The translations under genes were made by a program, and so were the position numbers. Below are positions 57,047 to 64,000 of a stretch of 64,000 bases of DNA, piece after piece. The DNA comes from Bradyrhizobium commune. Its GTDB lineage: Bacteria > Pseudomonadota > Alphaproteobacteria > Rhizobiales > Xanthobacteraceae. The notes under the pieces are model-generated. The model made no database searches and had not been told where the DNA came from. It was given only the letters and a program-made list of their open reading frames with translations. The stretch's first letter is position 1; each line of letters starts with the position of its first letter. The stretch lies in assembly GCF_015624505.1 (NCBI RefSeq), contig NZ_CP061379.1:620001-684000 (forward strand), read 5' to 3'.

Positions 57047-57322
57047 ACGACCGAGCGGCAGCGTCTCGACAAATGGCTGTGGCACGCGCGGGTGGTGAAG
57101 GCGCGCACCTCCGCGGCTGAGCTCGTCGAGTCCGGCCACGTCCGCGTCAACGGTGCCCGCGAAAAATCGCCGGGCCATGCGATCAAGCTCGGCGACGTGC
57201 TCACCATCGCGCTCGATCGCACCGTGCGCGTGCTGAAGGTGATGGCGTTCAACGACAAGCGCGGCGACGCTTCCTCCGCGCGCGTGCTCTACGAGGAGCT
57301 CAGTGATGCAAAGCGCAATTAA
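57047..57322 (+). CDS. S4-domain RNA-binding protein (Hsp15-like), apparent ACG start
   Basis: A small S4-fold RNA-binding protein of about 91 residues. The family-typical N-terminus (TERQRLDKWLWHARVVKARTSA) is in frame from 57050. However, between the in-frame stop at 57011 and a GTG at 57092 there is no ATG, GTG, TTG or CTG. An AAGGAG lies eight bases before the ACG at 57047, exactly where an ATG is expected. Starting at the GTG at 57092 would delete half of the S4 motif. I therefore call the start ACG, or a sequence error or mutation of ATG. It lies four bases after the helicase stop. Confidence 0.75.
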   Translation, partial: TTERQRLDKWLWHARVVKARTSAAELVESGHVRVNGAREKSPGHAIKLGDVLTIALDRTVRVLKVMAFNDKRGDASSARVLYEELSDAKRN

Positions 57323-57454
57323 TTGCGCTTTCAGTTCATTTCTTGGCCGATCACACGCATAAAGCCGTCATGATCGGGGCTTCCCGACCTTGCGGCGCCG
57401 GGCCATCCGCGCTACGCAAGCCGCGACTTTTAAAAGAGCTTTTCGGAGCGTTGG

Positions 57455-57793
57455 ATGACTTACGTCGTCACTGAAGCCTGCATCAAGTGCAAGTACACCG
57501 ACTGCGTCGAGGTCTGCCCGGTCGACTGTTTCTACGAGGGCGAGAACATGCTCGTCATCCATCCTGACGAGTGCATCGATTGCGGCGTGTGCGAGCCGGA
57601 ATGCCCCGCCGACGCCATCAAGCCGGACACGGAACCGGGCCTTGAAAAGTGGCTCCAGGTCAACGCCGACTACGCCAAGAGCTGGCCGAACATCACCCAG
57701 AAGAAAGAATCACCCGACGACGCCAAGGAGTTCGACGGGATGGAAGGGAAGTTCGAGAAATATTTTTCTCCGAATCCGGGCTCCGGAGACTAA
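57455..57793 (+). CDS. fdxA: Ferredoxin FdxA (7Fe-type)
   Basis: A 112-residue ferredoxin. Cysteines at 9, 12, 17, 21 and 25 and the second set C40[10 protein letters not shown]50 can hold one 3Fe-4S and one 4Fe-4S cluster. The C-terminal tail ([13 protein letters not shown]... through to the acidic end) is typical of the alphaproteobacterial FdxA. It lies between the S4 gene and carD, as in many Rhizobiales. Confidence 0.95.
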   Translation: MTYVVTEACIKCKYTDCVEVCPVDCFYEGENMLVIHPDECIDCGVCEPECPADAIKPDTEPGLEKWLQVNADYAKSWPNITQKKESPDDAKEFDGMEGKFEKYFSPNPGSGD

Positions 57794-57862
57794 ATTCCGG
57801 CGCAAACTTAACCCTAATACCTTCGTCGGCGTTGAAAACCAGTCACAATAGCCCCTAAATCA

Positions 57863-57899
57863 TTGATTTTTGCGGGAAATGTGCTATATTGGGCACATT
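57863..57899 (+). promoter_or_regulatory. Predicted carD promoter with overlapping operator dyad
   Basis: A -35-like TTGATT at 57863 and -10-like TATATT at 57885 are spaced 16 bases apart. The -10 is enclosed by AATGTGC (57878) and its perfect inverted copy GCACATT (57893), spaced by eight bases. Such placement would let a dimeric repressor block the promoter. Confidence 0.5.
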
Positions 57900-57950
57900 A
57901 AGCCGAACCCCGTCAGCCCCGTTGGCCCCTCTGGGTTCCCGTGAAACCAA

Positions 57951-58952
57951 ATGTCGAAACAGGGGCGTGGCAGTTTCCGCGCGCAGGCTGTGTCACAGAA
58001 AACGCGTAAAAAGAGTACTTCAGCGAGGGCTTCCCATAAGGAGGCCAAAAAAGTCGCCGCGGCCAGCCGTAGCGCATCCAAGGGTCGGGCCGCTGCCAAG
58101 GCGCCGCCGGCTGCAAAGTCCTCGAAGAACAAAAGAAGCGCAATGCCTCACAAGACTGCCAAACCGGCCGCGAAAGCGACCGTTGCCAAGCCTGCTGCCA
58201 AGGCTCCCGCTGCTAAGGCTCCCGCTGCCAAGCCCGTTGCTCCGAAGGCCCCTGTTGCTGCCGCCCCTGCCAAAGCCCCCGTTGCTGCTGTCAAGCCGGC
58301 CGTGAAGGCCGCTGCACCCGCGCCGAAGGTCGAGGAAAAGAAGGTTGTGACCCAGCGCCAGGGCTTCAAGGCCAACGAATTCGTCGTCTATCCCGCTCAC
58401 GGCGTCGGCCAGATCCTGGCCATCGAGGAGCAGGAAATCGCGGGTGCGAAGCTCGAGCTGTTCGTCATCAACTTCATCAAGGACAAGATGACGCTGCGCG
58501 TTCCGACCGCCAAGGTCGCCAACGTCGGCATGCGCAAGCTGTCCGAGCCCGCGCTGGTCAAGAAGGCGCTGGAGACATTGAAGGGCCGCGCCCGTGTCAA
58601 GCGCACGATGTGGTCGCGTCGCGCCCAGGAATACGAAGCGAAGATCAATTCGGGCGACATCGTCGCGATCGCGGAAGTCGTGCGCGATCTCTATCGCTCC
58701 GAGTCGCAGCCCGAGCAGTCCTACAGCGAACGCCAGCTCTATGAAGCGGCGCTCGATCGCCTCTCCCGCGAGATCGCGGTGGTACAGCACTCGACCGAGA
58801 CCGAAGCGGTCAAGGAGATCGAGGCCCAGCTCGCCAAGAGCCCGCGCCGCACCGGTGCCAAGGCGGAAGCCGCCGAAGGCGAGACGGATGCCGAGGGCGA
58901 TACCGACGATACCGATGGCGACGACACCACGGTCGCCGACGAGGCTGCGTAA
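57951..58952 (+). CDS. carD: CarD family transcriptional regulator
   Basis: A 333-residue RNA-polymerase-binding regulator. The first 135 residues are a low-complexity Lys/Ala/Pro-rich, histone-like tail. The CarD/TRCF domain follows (QGFKANEFVVYPAHGVGQIL, then LFVINFIKDKMTLRVP), with the helical C-terminal domain and an acidic tail. CarD stabilises open complexes at promoters including rRNA promoters in other bacteria. The start may be 57951 or 58143. It has a predicted promoter upstream and a terminator downstream. Confidence 0.92.
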   Translation: MSKQGRGSFRAQAVSQKTRKKSTSARASHKEAKKVAAASRSASKGRAAAKAPPAAKSSKNKRSAMPHKTAKPAAKATVAKPAAKAPAAKAPAAKPVAPKAPVAAAPAKAPVAAVKPAVKAAAPAPKVEEKKVVTQRQGFKANEFVVYPAHGVGQILAIEEQEIAGAKLELFVINFIKDKMTLRVPTAKVANVGMRKLSEPALVKKALETLKGRARVKRTMWSRRAQEYEAKINSGDIVAIAEVVRDLYRSESQPEQSYSERQLYEAALDRLSREIAVVQHSTETEAVKEIEAQLAKSPRRTGAKAEAAEGETDAEGDTDDTDGDDTTVADEAA

Positions 58953-58982
58953 GCGCTTCGCGATCGTCGATCGCAACAGATC

Positions 58983-59015
58983 AAAAGCCCGGCCGAGAGG
59001 TCGGGCTTTTTGTTT
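58983..59015 (+). terminator. Rho-independent terminator of carD
   Basis: A 12-bp stem with one G-T wobble, AAAAGCCCGGCC and GGTCGGGCTTTT, closes a GAGA loop and runs into TTTTTGTTT. It lies 30 bases past the carD stop. Confidence 0.9.
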
Positions 59016-59067
59016 GATGCATGCGACGATGATCCTCTCACTTGCCGCGAGATCTCTCCATGCCGCG

Positions 59068-60279
59068 CTACTTGACGCGAGCAAGCCTCGCCGCTCTTTG
59101 ATCGAGGATCTCCAGAAAACTCTGCTGCGCAGGCGTAAACGGCTGATTCTTGCGATAGGTCAAACCGATCGCACGTGAATTGGCGGGGAGCTCGATCGAG
59201 AGAGCCTTCAGTCCTCTCGCAATGGTTTTCAGCTTTGTGGGCGAGTAGGTCAGCAGTGCGATGACGTCACTGTTCATGACCATCTGCTCGGCAAGCGCAA
59301 AGGTGACGATCTCGCAGGTCTGTGATGGCGGCACCAAACCCTGTCCGATCAGCAGTTCCTCGAAATAGCGCCGCGTCGGCGTGCCGTGCGGTGCAACGAC
59401 CCAGTTTTCGCCGACGAGATCTTTCAGCTTGCGGCGGCCCTTGGCCAGACGATGATCCGCGCGCGCGATTATGGCGAAGAACTCATCGTAGAGATGCCGC
59501 TCCTCGAGGACGTCATAAGGCGGCGGCTGGCGCAGCGGGCCGATGACGAAGTCCAGCTCGCCCTGACGCAATCCGTCGATCAAGGCGGCATAGCTGCCGG
59601 TGACGGCCTGAAGGCGGACATGCCGATGCCGGCTCAGCATCTTGCCGAACACCTTGACCACCATGTCCTGCTCGGAGAACGGCAACAGGCCGACGGCAAC
59701 GCGTCCTGTCACCTTGCCGGACAACGCCTCGAGCTGTTCCGGCAGCGTCATCACATCCATCAGCAGCTTCGTGTGCAGGTCGGCCAGGATGACGGCGTCG
59801 CCCGTTGTCTTCATGCCGGACCGCGTGCGCTCGAATGGCGGCCTGCCTGTTGCTGCCGCGATCCGGCCGAGCGCGCGGCTGATGTCCGGTTGTGATCGTT
59901 CCAGATATTCGGCCGCGGCCGACACGTTGCCGGTCTTCCTGACCGCGCTGACTGCGTTGAGCAGCTCCCAGGCAAGGTGATGGCCGAGATCGGCAATACG
60001 CGCGCCTGTGGCCCTCAGCGCCTCCTGCGCGCTCTCAATGTTCGACATCATGTGGCGGCAGCGCGCGATGACAATCTCGCCCTGCGACGTCGGCTCCATC
60101 CCGGTCCAGCCACGCGCGAACAGTTGCTGGCGCAGGCCGCCTTCGACCTCGGCGATGGCGCGGGACAGGCTGCTTTGGCTGGCGTTCAGCTGCTCGCTTG
60201 CGCGCGCAAGGCTGGCGCAACTCGCCACCGCGCTGATGACCCGCACCTGCTTGATGGTGAGGATGGGTGTTCGTTTCAC
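59068..60279 (-). CDS. LysR-type regulator with two N-terminal helix-turn-helix domains
   Basis: A 403-residue regulator, about 100 residues longer than usual LysR proteins. A first helix-turn-helix lies at residues 8-65 (SLARASEQLNASQSSLSRAI). A second copy lies at about 103-160 (NVSAAAEYLERSQPDISRAL). The C-terminal two-thirds is a LysR effector domain (VGLLPFSEQDMVV, GELDFVIGPLRQ). This tandem arrangement resembles GbpR-like proteins. It is divergent from the reductase-oxygenase operon and probably controls it. Confidence 0.85.
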   Translation of the reverse strand: MKRTPILTIKQVRVISAVASCASLARASEQLNASQSSLSRAIAEVEGGLRQQLFARGWTGMEPTSQGEIVIARCRHMMSNIESAQEALRATGARIADLGHHLAWELLNAVSAVRKTGNVSAAAEYLERSQPDISRALGRIAAATGRPPFERTRSGMKTTGDAVILADLHTKLLMDVMTLPEQLEALSGKVTGRVAVGLLPFSEQDMVVKVFGKMLSRHRHVRLQAVTGSYAALIDGLRQGELDFVIGPLRQPPPYDVLEERHLYDEFFAIIARADHRLAKGRRKLKDLVGENWVVAPHGTPTRRYFEELLIGQGLVPPSQTCEIVTFALAEQMVMNSDVIALLTYSPTKLKTIARGLKALSIELPANSRAIGLTYRKNQPFTPAQQSFLEILDQRAARLARVK

Positions 60280-60448
60280 GTGGGTGTTCTGGGCCTGCTG
60301 CCGGACCGATGCCTTCGGACGATCGGAGCAATATTCACTTTTTGCAAGGTCTATTTCAAAGCCTGCATAATTGCCCGCTGCCCTATTCTGCTAGCTAGAG
60401 ACGATAATCATCGCGCCGCCGACGCGCCGGCGTCGCCCGGGAGGTCTC

Positions 60449-61420
60449 ATGTCCGGCAAGGGTATCGATGCCGTCGTGCTCGCGCGCCGCGGCTTGACCG
60501 ATCGCATCGCCGAATTCTGGATCGGACGCGCGGATGGCCACCCTCTGTCGATGGCGGAATCCGGCAGTCATATCGAGCTGCATTTCGGTGGCGGCAAACA
60601 TCATTTCGCGCGGCACTATTCGATCGTCGGTCCGCTCACGCTTCACGATGCTCCCGAGCCCTTCTGGCGGATTGCCGTTCAGCGCGAGGATCGATCCCGC
60701 GGCTCCGCCTTCATTCACGACAATTTCGGTCCCGGTACGGCATTGACCGTTTCGCGGCCGATCAACGCCTTCAGACTGGCTCGCCATCAGGCGAACAGAT
60801 TGCTGGTCGCCGGCGGCATCGGCGTCACACCCATGCTTGCGATGGCGCGTTCGCTGCGGATGCGGAATCTCGACTTCTCGATGTTCTATGCGGGCCAGGA
60901 GCGCTCCGCGATGGCCTATGTCGGAGAGCTGGGAGGCCTGTGCGGCAATCGCCTGACCCTCCACGAGAGTCGGCGTGACGGCATTCCCGGTTTCACCGGC
61001 CTGCTGTCCGGCCAACCCGCCGGGACCGAAGTCTATGTCTGCGGACCTGGCGCGATGATCGAGGCTTTGCGTGAGGCCGCATCCGCACTCGGCTGGCGCA
61101 AGGAGCGCGTCCGCTTCGAAGTCTTCAATGCGGCCCACAGGCCTGATGACAGAGATTTTGAGGTGCGGCTGTCGAGTGGCCACCGTGTGAAGGTTGGCGC
61201 CGGCATGACCATCCTCGAGACGCTCGAGCTCGCCGGCGTCGACACATTGTCGAGCTGCCGCCGCGGCGAGTGCGGTCTCTGCGTCACCGACGTCGCGGAA
61301 TACGACGGCGAGCTTGACCACCGCGACCGCTATTTCAGCGACGAACAACATCGCGGAGGCCAGCAGATCGCGATCTGCTGCTCGCGGATCACCGGCCGCG
61401 CGCTTGCCCTCAACATTTAG
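60449..61420 (+). CDS. Ferredoxin reductase component of a Rieske oxygenase (PDR/VanB type)
   Basis: Electron-transfer reductase of 323 residues. It has an FMN/FAD-binding front part (HYSIVGPL), an NAD-binding part (LLVAGGIGVTPMLAMARSL and YVCGPGAMIEAL) and a C-terminal plant-type 2Fe-2S domain (SSCRRGECGLCVTDV, then AICCSRITG). It passes electrons from NADH to the Rieske oxygenase encoded 20 bases downstream. It belongs to class IA reductases such as VanB. Confidence 0.93.
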   Translation: MSGKGIDAVVLARRGLTDRIAEFWIGRADGHPLSMAESGSHIELHFGGGKHHFARHYSIVGPLTLHDAPEPFWRIAVQREDRSRGSAFIHDNFGPGTALTVSRPINAFRLARHQANRLLVAGGIGVTPMLAMARSLRMRNLDFSMFYAGQERSAMAYVGELGGLCGNRLTLHESRRDGIPGFTGLLSGQPAGTEVYVCGPGAMIEALREAASALGWRKERVRFEVFNAAHRPDDRDFEVRLSSGHRVKVGAGMTILETLELAGVDTLSSCRRGECGLCVTDVAEYDGELDHRDRYFSDEQHRGGQQIAICCSRITGRALALNI

Positions 61421-61440
61421 CCCAACAAGGAAGGGTGCCG

Positions 61441-62547
61441 ATGGATACGATCGACCTGTCCGGACCAACCGACGAGGCCATCTTTGCCGCGATGGAGCCG
61501 CAGGAGCCCGGCGATTTCGCTAACCACGCCACGCCGCTGATCCGCCATTGCTGGTATGCCTGCGCGCGCGCGAGCGAGATCGGCCGCACGCCGCTGGCGC
61601 GCAAATTGCTCGGGATCGATGTCGCGTTGTTCCGCACCGAAGCTGGCGCGCCGGTCGCGATGCGCAACCGCTGCCCGCATCGGTCCTTTCCGCTCGCCCG
61701 CGGCAAGCTCGTCGGTGACCGGCTGGTCTGCGGCTATCACGGCATGGAGTTCGGACCCGACGGGATCTGCGCCCATATGCCGGCACTCACCCAGGCGCCC
61801 GCGACCGCAACTGTCCAGACCTTTCCGATCGCGGACCGTGGGCCGCTCACCTGGATCTGGATGGGTGCGCCTGATCTCGCCGACGAAGCGCTGATCCCGG
61901 ACACCTCGTGGCTCAGCGATCCCGCCTGGGGAACGGTGACCGGCAGCTTCCACATCAAATCCGACTACGTGGCGATGCACGAAAACCTGATCGACCAGAC
62001 TCACTTTCCGTTCCTGCATCCGGGTACGGTGGGCACGCCGGAATACGCACGCTCGAAGCTCAGCGTCTCCACCGAGAACAACCAGGTGGTCATTCGCCGC
62101 GAGCTGAAGGACGCCCCGCCCCCGGGCGTCTACGGCAAACCGGCCAACATCATGCACAAGCGGGTCGATCGTGCGTCCGAGGCGCGCTTCGTCTCGCCTG
62201 CGCTTCACACCGCCTTTGCCAGCGTCCGCGATCCCGCGCCCGATCCGGGGCAGCCCTCGCTCTACCGTTACAACATCACCCACGTCTTCACGCCGGAGAC
62301 CAACAATTCCATCCATTATTGGTGGTTCAACTCGCGCGACTATCGACCGGTTGATTCCGAGATCGACAAGTTCATGTTCGAGGCGCATTCGCAGGCCTAT
62401 CACGAGGATGTCGAGGCCCTCGAATGGATCAGCGAGGTCGTACGGACCGACGGCGAGGCGCAATTCGATCTGAGCTTTGCGCCCGACAAGCCCGGCCTTA
62501 TGGCCCGCCGCATCATGTATCGACTGTCTGCAAAGGAAGCGCGCTGA
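61441..62547 (+). CDS. Rieske aromatic oxygenase / O-demethylase alpha subunit
   Basis: A 368-residue terminal oxygenase. Rieske ligands are C78, H80 (CPHRSFPLARG), C97 and H100 (CGYHGMEF). The mononuclear iron site is HENLIDQTHFPFLH. The ATG at 61441 has AAGGAAGG upstream. The length and reductase partner resemble vanillate O-demethylase (VanA) and related monooxygenases that remove O-methyl groups from aromatics. The exact substrate is not indicated. Confidence 0.92.
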   Translation: MDTIDLSGPTDEAIFAAMEPQEPGDFANHATPLIRHCWYACARASEIGRTPLARKLLGIDVALFRTEAGAPVAMRNRCPHRSFPLARGKLVGDRLVCGYHGMEFGPDGICAHMPALTQAPATATVQTFPIADRGPLTWIWMGAPDLADEALIPDTSWLSDPAWGTVTGSFHIKSDYVAMHENLIDQTHFPFLHPGTVGTPEYARSKLSVSTENNQVVIRRELKDAPPPGVYGKPANIMHKRVDRASEARFVSPALHTAFASVRDPAPDPGQPSLYRYNITHVFTPETNNSIHYWWFNSRDYRPVDSEIDKFMFEAHSQAYHEDVEALEWISEVVRTDGEAQFDLSFAPDKPGLMARRIMYRLSAKEAR

Positions 62548-62599
62548 GCGCAGCGCAATCACTACGGATGACCAAAACAAAATTGAAGGGGAGAGACGC

Positions 62600-63781
62600 G
62601 TGAGCAAGCAATTGAACGTCTGGTGGATGGCTGCAGCGACGGCGCTGGGGCTGGCGACCGCGGCACAGGCTGCGGATCCCATCAAGATCGGTGTGATCAT
62701 TCCAATGACCGGGCCGTTCCAATCGAACGGCAAGCAGATCGAAGCCGCCATCAAGACCTATACCAAGGAGAAGGGCGACACGGTCGCCGGCCGCAAGATC
62801 GAGTTCATCCTTCGCGACGATCGCGGCGCGCCGGATATCGCCAACCGGTTCGCCCAGGAGCTTCTCGCGCAGGACCGCGTCTCGATCCTGACAGGATTTG
62901 GCAACACGCCTGCGGCGCTCTCGGCGGCGGCATTCGCCGCCAAGGCCAAGGTACCGCAAGTGATCATGGTCGCAGCGACATCGTCGATCGTGGAAAAATC
63001 GCCCTACATCGTGCGGACCTCGCAATCGATCCCTCAGATCGCAAGCGTCATCGGCGAGTGGGCGCCGAAATCGGGTTCGAAGACTTTTGTGAGTATCGTG
63101 TCTGAGTACGGGCCGGGACTAGATGCCGAGGAATGGTTTGCCAAGACCGTCGAAGCGCATGGCGGCCGCGTGATCGAGAAACTGAAGGTACCGCTCGCCA
63201 ACCCGGATTTCGCGCCGTTTCTCCAGCGCGCCGCCGATGCCAAGCCGGACGCACTCTTCGTGTTCGTTCCCACAGGTGCAGGCGGCAACTTCATGAAGCA
63301 GTTCGTCGAACGCGGCCTGGACAAGGCCGGCATGAAGCTGGTCGCGATGTCGGACCTGACCGACGATGATCTCCTCAACAACATGGGGGATGCAGCTGTT
63401 GGGGCCGTCACGGGCGGCCCCTATTCGGCGAGCCACGACTCGCCCGAGAACAAGGCCTTCGTCGCCCAGTTCAAGGCGGCCAATCCCGGCATGCGCCCCA
63501 ACGTCGTCGCCGTGAGTGCTTGGGACGCTCTCGAACTGATCTATCGCGCCGTGGAGGCGACCAAGGGTGACACCAATGGCGATGCCCTCATCGCTGCCAT
63601 GAAAGGGCAGAGCTGGAACAGTCCGCGCGGACCGATCTCGATCGATCCGGCGACCCGCGACATCGTCCAGAACATCTATATGCGCAAGGTCGAGCGCCAC
63701 GACGGCGAGCTCTACAACATGGAGTTCGAAACTTTTCCGAACGTGAAGGATCCGGCGCATGGCGCGTCGGAAGGCAAATGA
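62600..63781 (+). CDS. ABC transporter substrate-binding protein (type 1 fold)
   Basis: A 393-residue exported solute-binding protein. It starts at the GTG at 62600 behind GGGGAGAG. A short Sec signal (SKQLNVWWMAAATALGLATAAQA) precedes IKIGVIIPMTGPFQSNG. It is of the branched-chain amino acid/aromatic-acid type. In this cluster it may take up the aromatic substrate of the oxygenase; permeases are not in view. Its stop overlaps the start of the next gene by four bases. Confidence 0.92.
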   Translation: MSKQLNVWWMAAATALGLATAAQAADPIKIGVIIPMTGPFQSNGKQIEAAIKTYTKEKGDTVAGRKIEFILRDDRGAPDIANRFAQELLAQDRVSILTGFGNTPAALSAAAFAAKAKVPQVIMVAATSSIVEKSPYIVRTSQSIPQIASVIGEWAPKSGSKTFVSIVSEYGPGLDAEEWFAKTVEAHGGRVIEKLKVPLANPDFAPFLQRAADAKPDALFVFVPTGAGGNFMKQFVERGLDKAGMKLVAMSDLTDDDLLNNMGDAAVGAVTGGPYSASHDSPENKAFVAQFKAANPGMRPNVVAVSAWDALELIYRAVEATKGDTNGDALIAAMKGQSWNSPRGPISIDPATRDIVQNIYMRKVERHDGELYNMEFETFPNVKDPAHGASEGK

Positions 63782-64000
63782 CGGACCGCGGTCATATGAA
63801 CGTCTCCTTGAACGCTGCGATCCGGGCCGACACGGTGGGCAGCCTGCTGCGACCGGATTATCTCCACGCGGCGCGGCGACGCTTTGAGCTGGGCGAGATC
63901 GATGCAGCGGCGCTGCATCGGACAGAAGACCGCGCGATCGCCGAAATCATCGCCTACCAGGAGGGGCTCGGGCTCCCCGTCGTCACCGACGGGGAGTTCC
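63778..64000 (+). CDS. MetE-like methyltransferase, truncated by the window edge
   Basis: The first 74 codons of a gene that runs off the right edge. It starts MTDRGHMNVSLNAAIRADTVGSLLRP and continues to GLPVVTDGEF. The RADTVGSLLRP and D-G-E motifs match the C-terminal domain family of cobalamin-independent methionine synthase, used in many methyl-transfer enzymes. An ATG at 63796 is a second start candidate. Beside a Rieske O-demethylase, a role in methyl-group transfer from the substrate is plausible but unproven. Confidence 0.8.
   Translation, partial: MTDRGHMNVSLNAAIRADTVGSLLRPDYLHAARRRFELGEIDAAALHRTEDRAIAEIIAYQEGLGLPVVTDGEF

Overview
The window looks like the chromosome of a Bradyrhizobium-type alphaproteobacterium. 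It has high G+C, the conserved Rhizobiales order Suv3-like helicase / S4 protein / fdxA / carD, aroK-aroB-CorC, accA next to xerD, aerobic cobaltochelatase cobS-cobT, and many palindromic intergenic repeats of the kind that fill Bradyrhizobium and Rhodopseudomonas genomes. No rRNA, tRNA, CRISPR array, transposase or phage integrase was recognised. Assignments come from reading motifs by eye; no database search was run. Layout: 0-12 kb is housekeeping (ubiG, an EamA transporter, a DUF1178/nitrilase/grxC/comF group, a methyltransferase, mutT, argJ, a parvulin-type prolyl isomerase, secA). 12-20.3 kb is a catabolic operon: a divergent MarR regulator, a cytosolic-looking AmiC-like sensor, an amidase and a five-part branched-chain/urea-type ABC importer, probably for taking up and hydrolysing an amide. 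20.3-39.5 kb is mostly core: an L,D-transpeptidase lipoprotein, accA, xerD, aroK-aroB, a CorC-like protein, bolA, a J-domain protein, two divergent citrate synthases (one fused to a DNA-binding domain), a DedA protein, cobS-cobT and an Old Yellow Enzyme. 39.5-43.8 kb holds small accessory genes separated by repeats. 43.8-51.1 kb is a visibly lower-G+C accessory island. Its left part is a phosphoribosyltransferase/SLOG gene pair (+ strand), ending against a truncated, frameshifted copy of the DUF2235 gene that lies intact at 40.1-41.4 kb. Its right part is a tightly overlapping six-gene minus-strand operon (45179-51104), in transcription order: a QueC-like PP-loop ATPase, a three-TM membrane protein, an HD phosphohydrolase of the dGTPase/SAMHD1 type, a DNA methyltransferase, a P-loop nucleotide-kinase-like protein and a second DNA methyltransferase. 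It sits directly behind the rpmB terminator. I know of no named defence or DNA-modification system with this composition, so it is the best candidate for an undescribed system here. 51.3-59 kb returns to core genes: rpmB, a DUF3108 protein, a very large Suv3-like helicase, an S4 RNA-binding protein that seems to start at ACG, fdxA and carD. 59-64 kb is a catabolic cluster: a LysR-type regulator with two helix-turn-helix domains, a ferredoxin reductase, a Rieske oxygenase, an ABC substrate-binding protein and the start of a MetE-like methyltransferase, running off the right edge.
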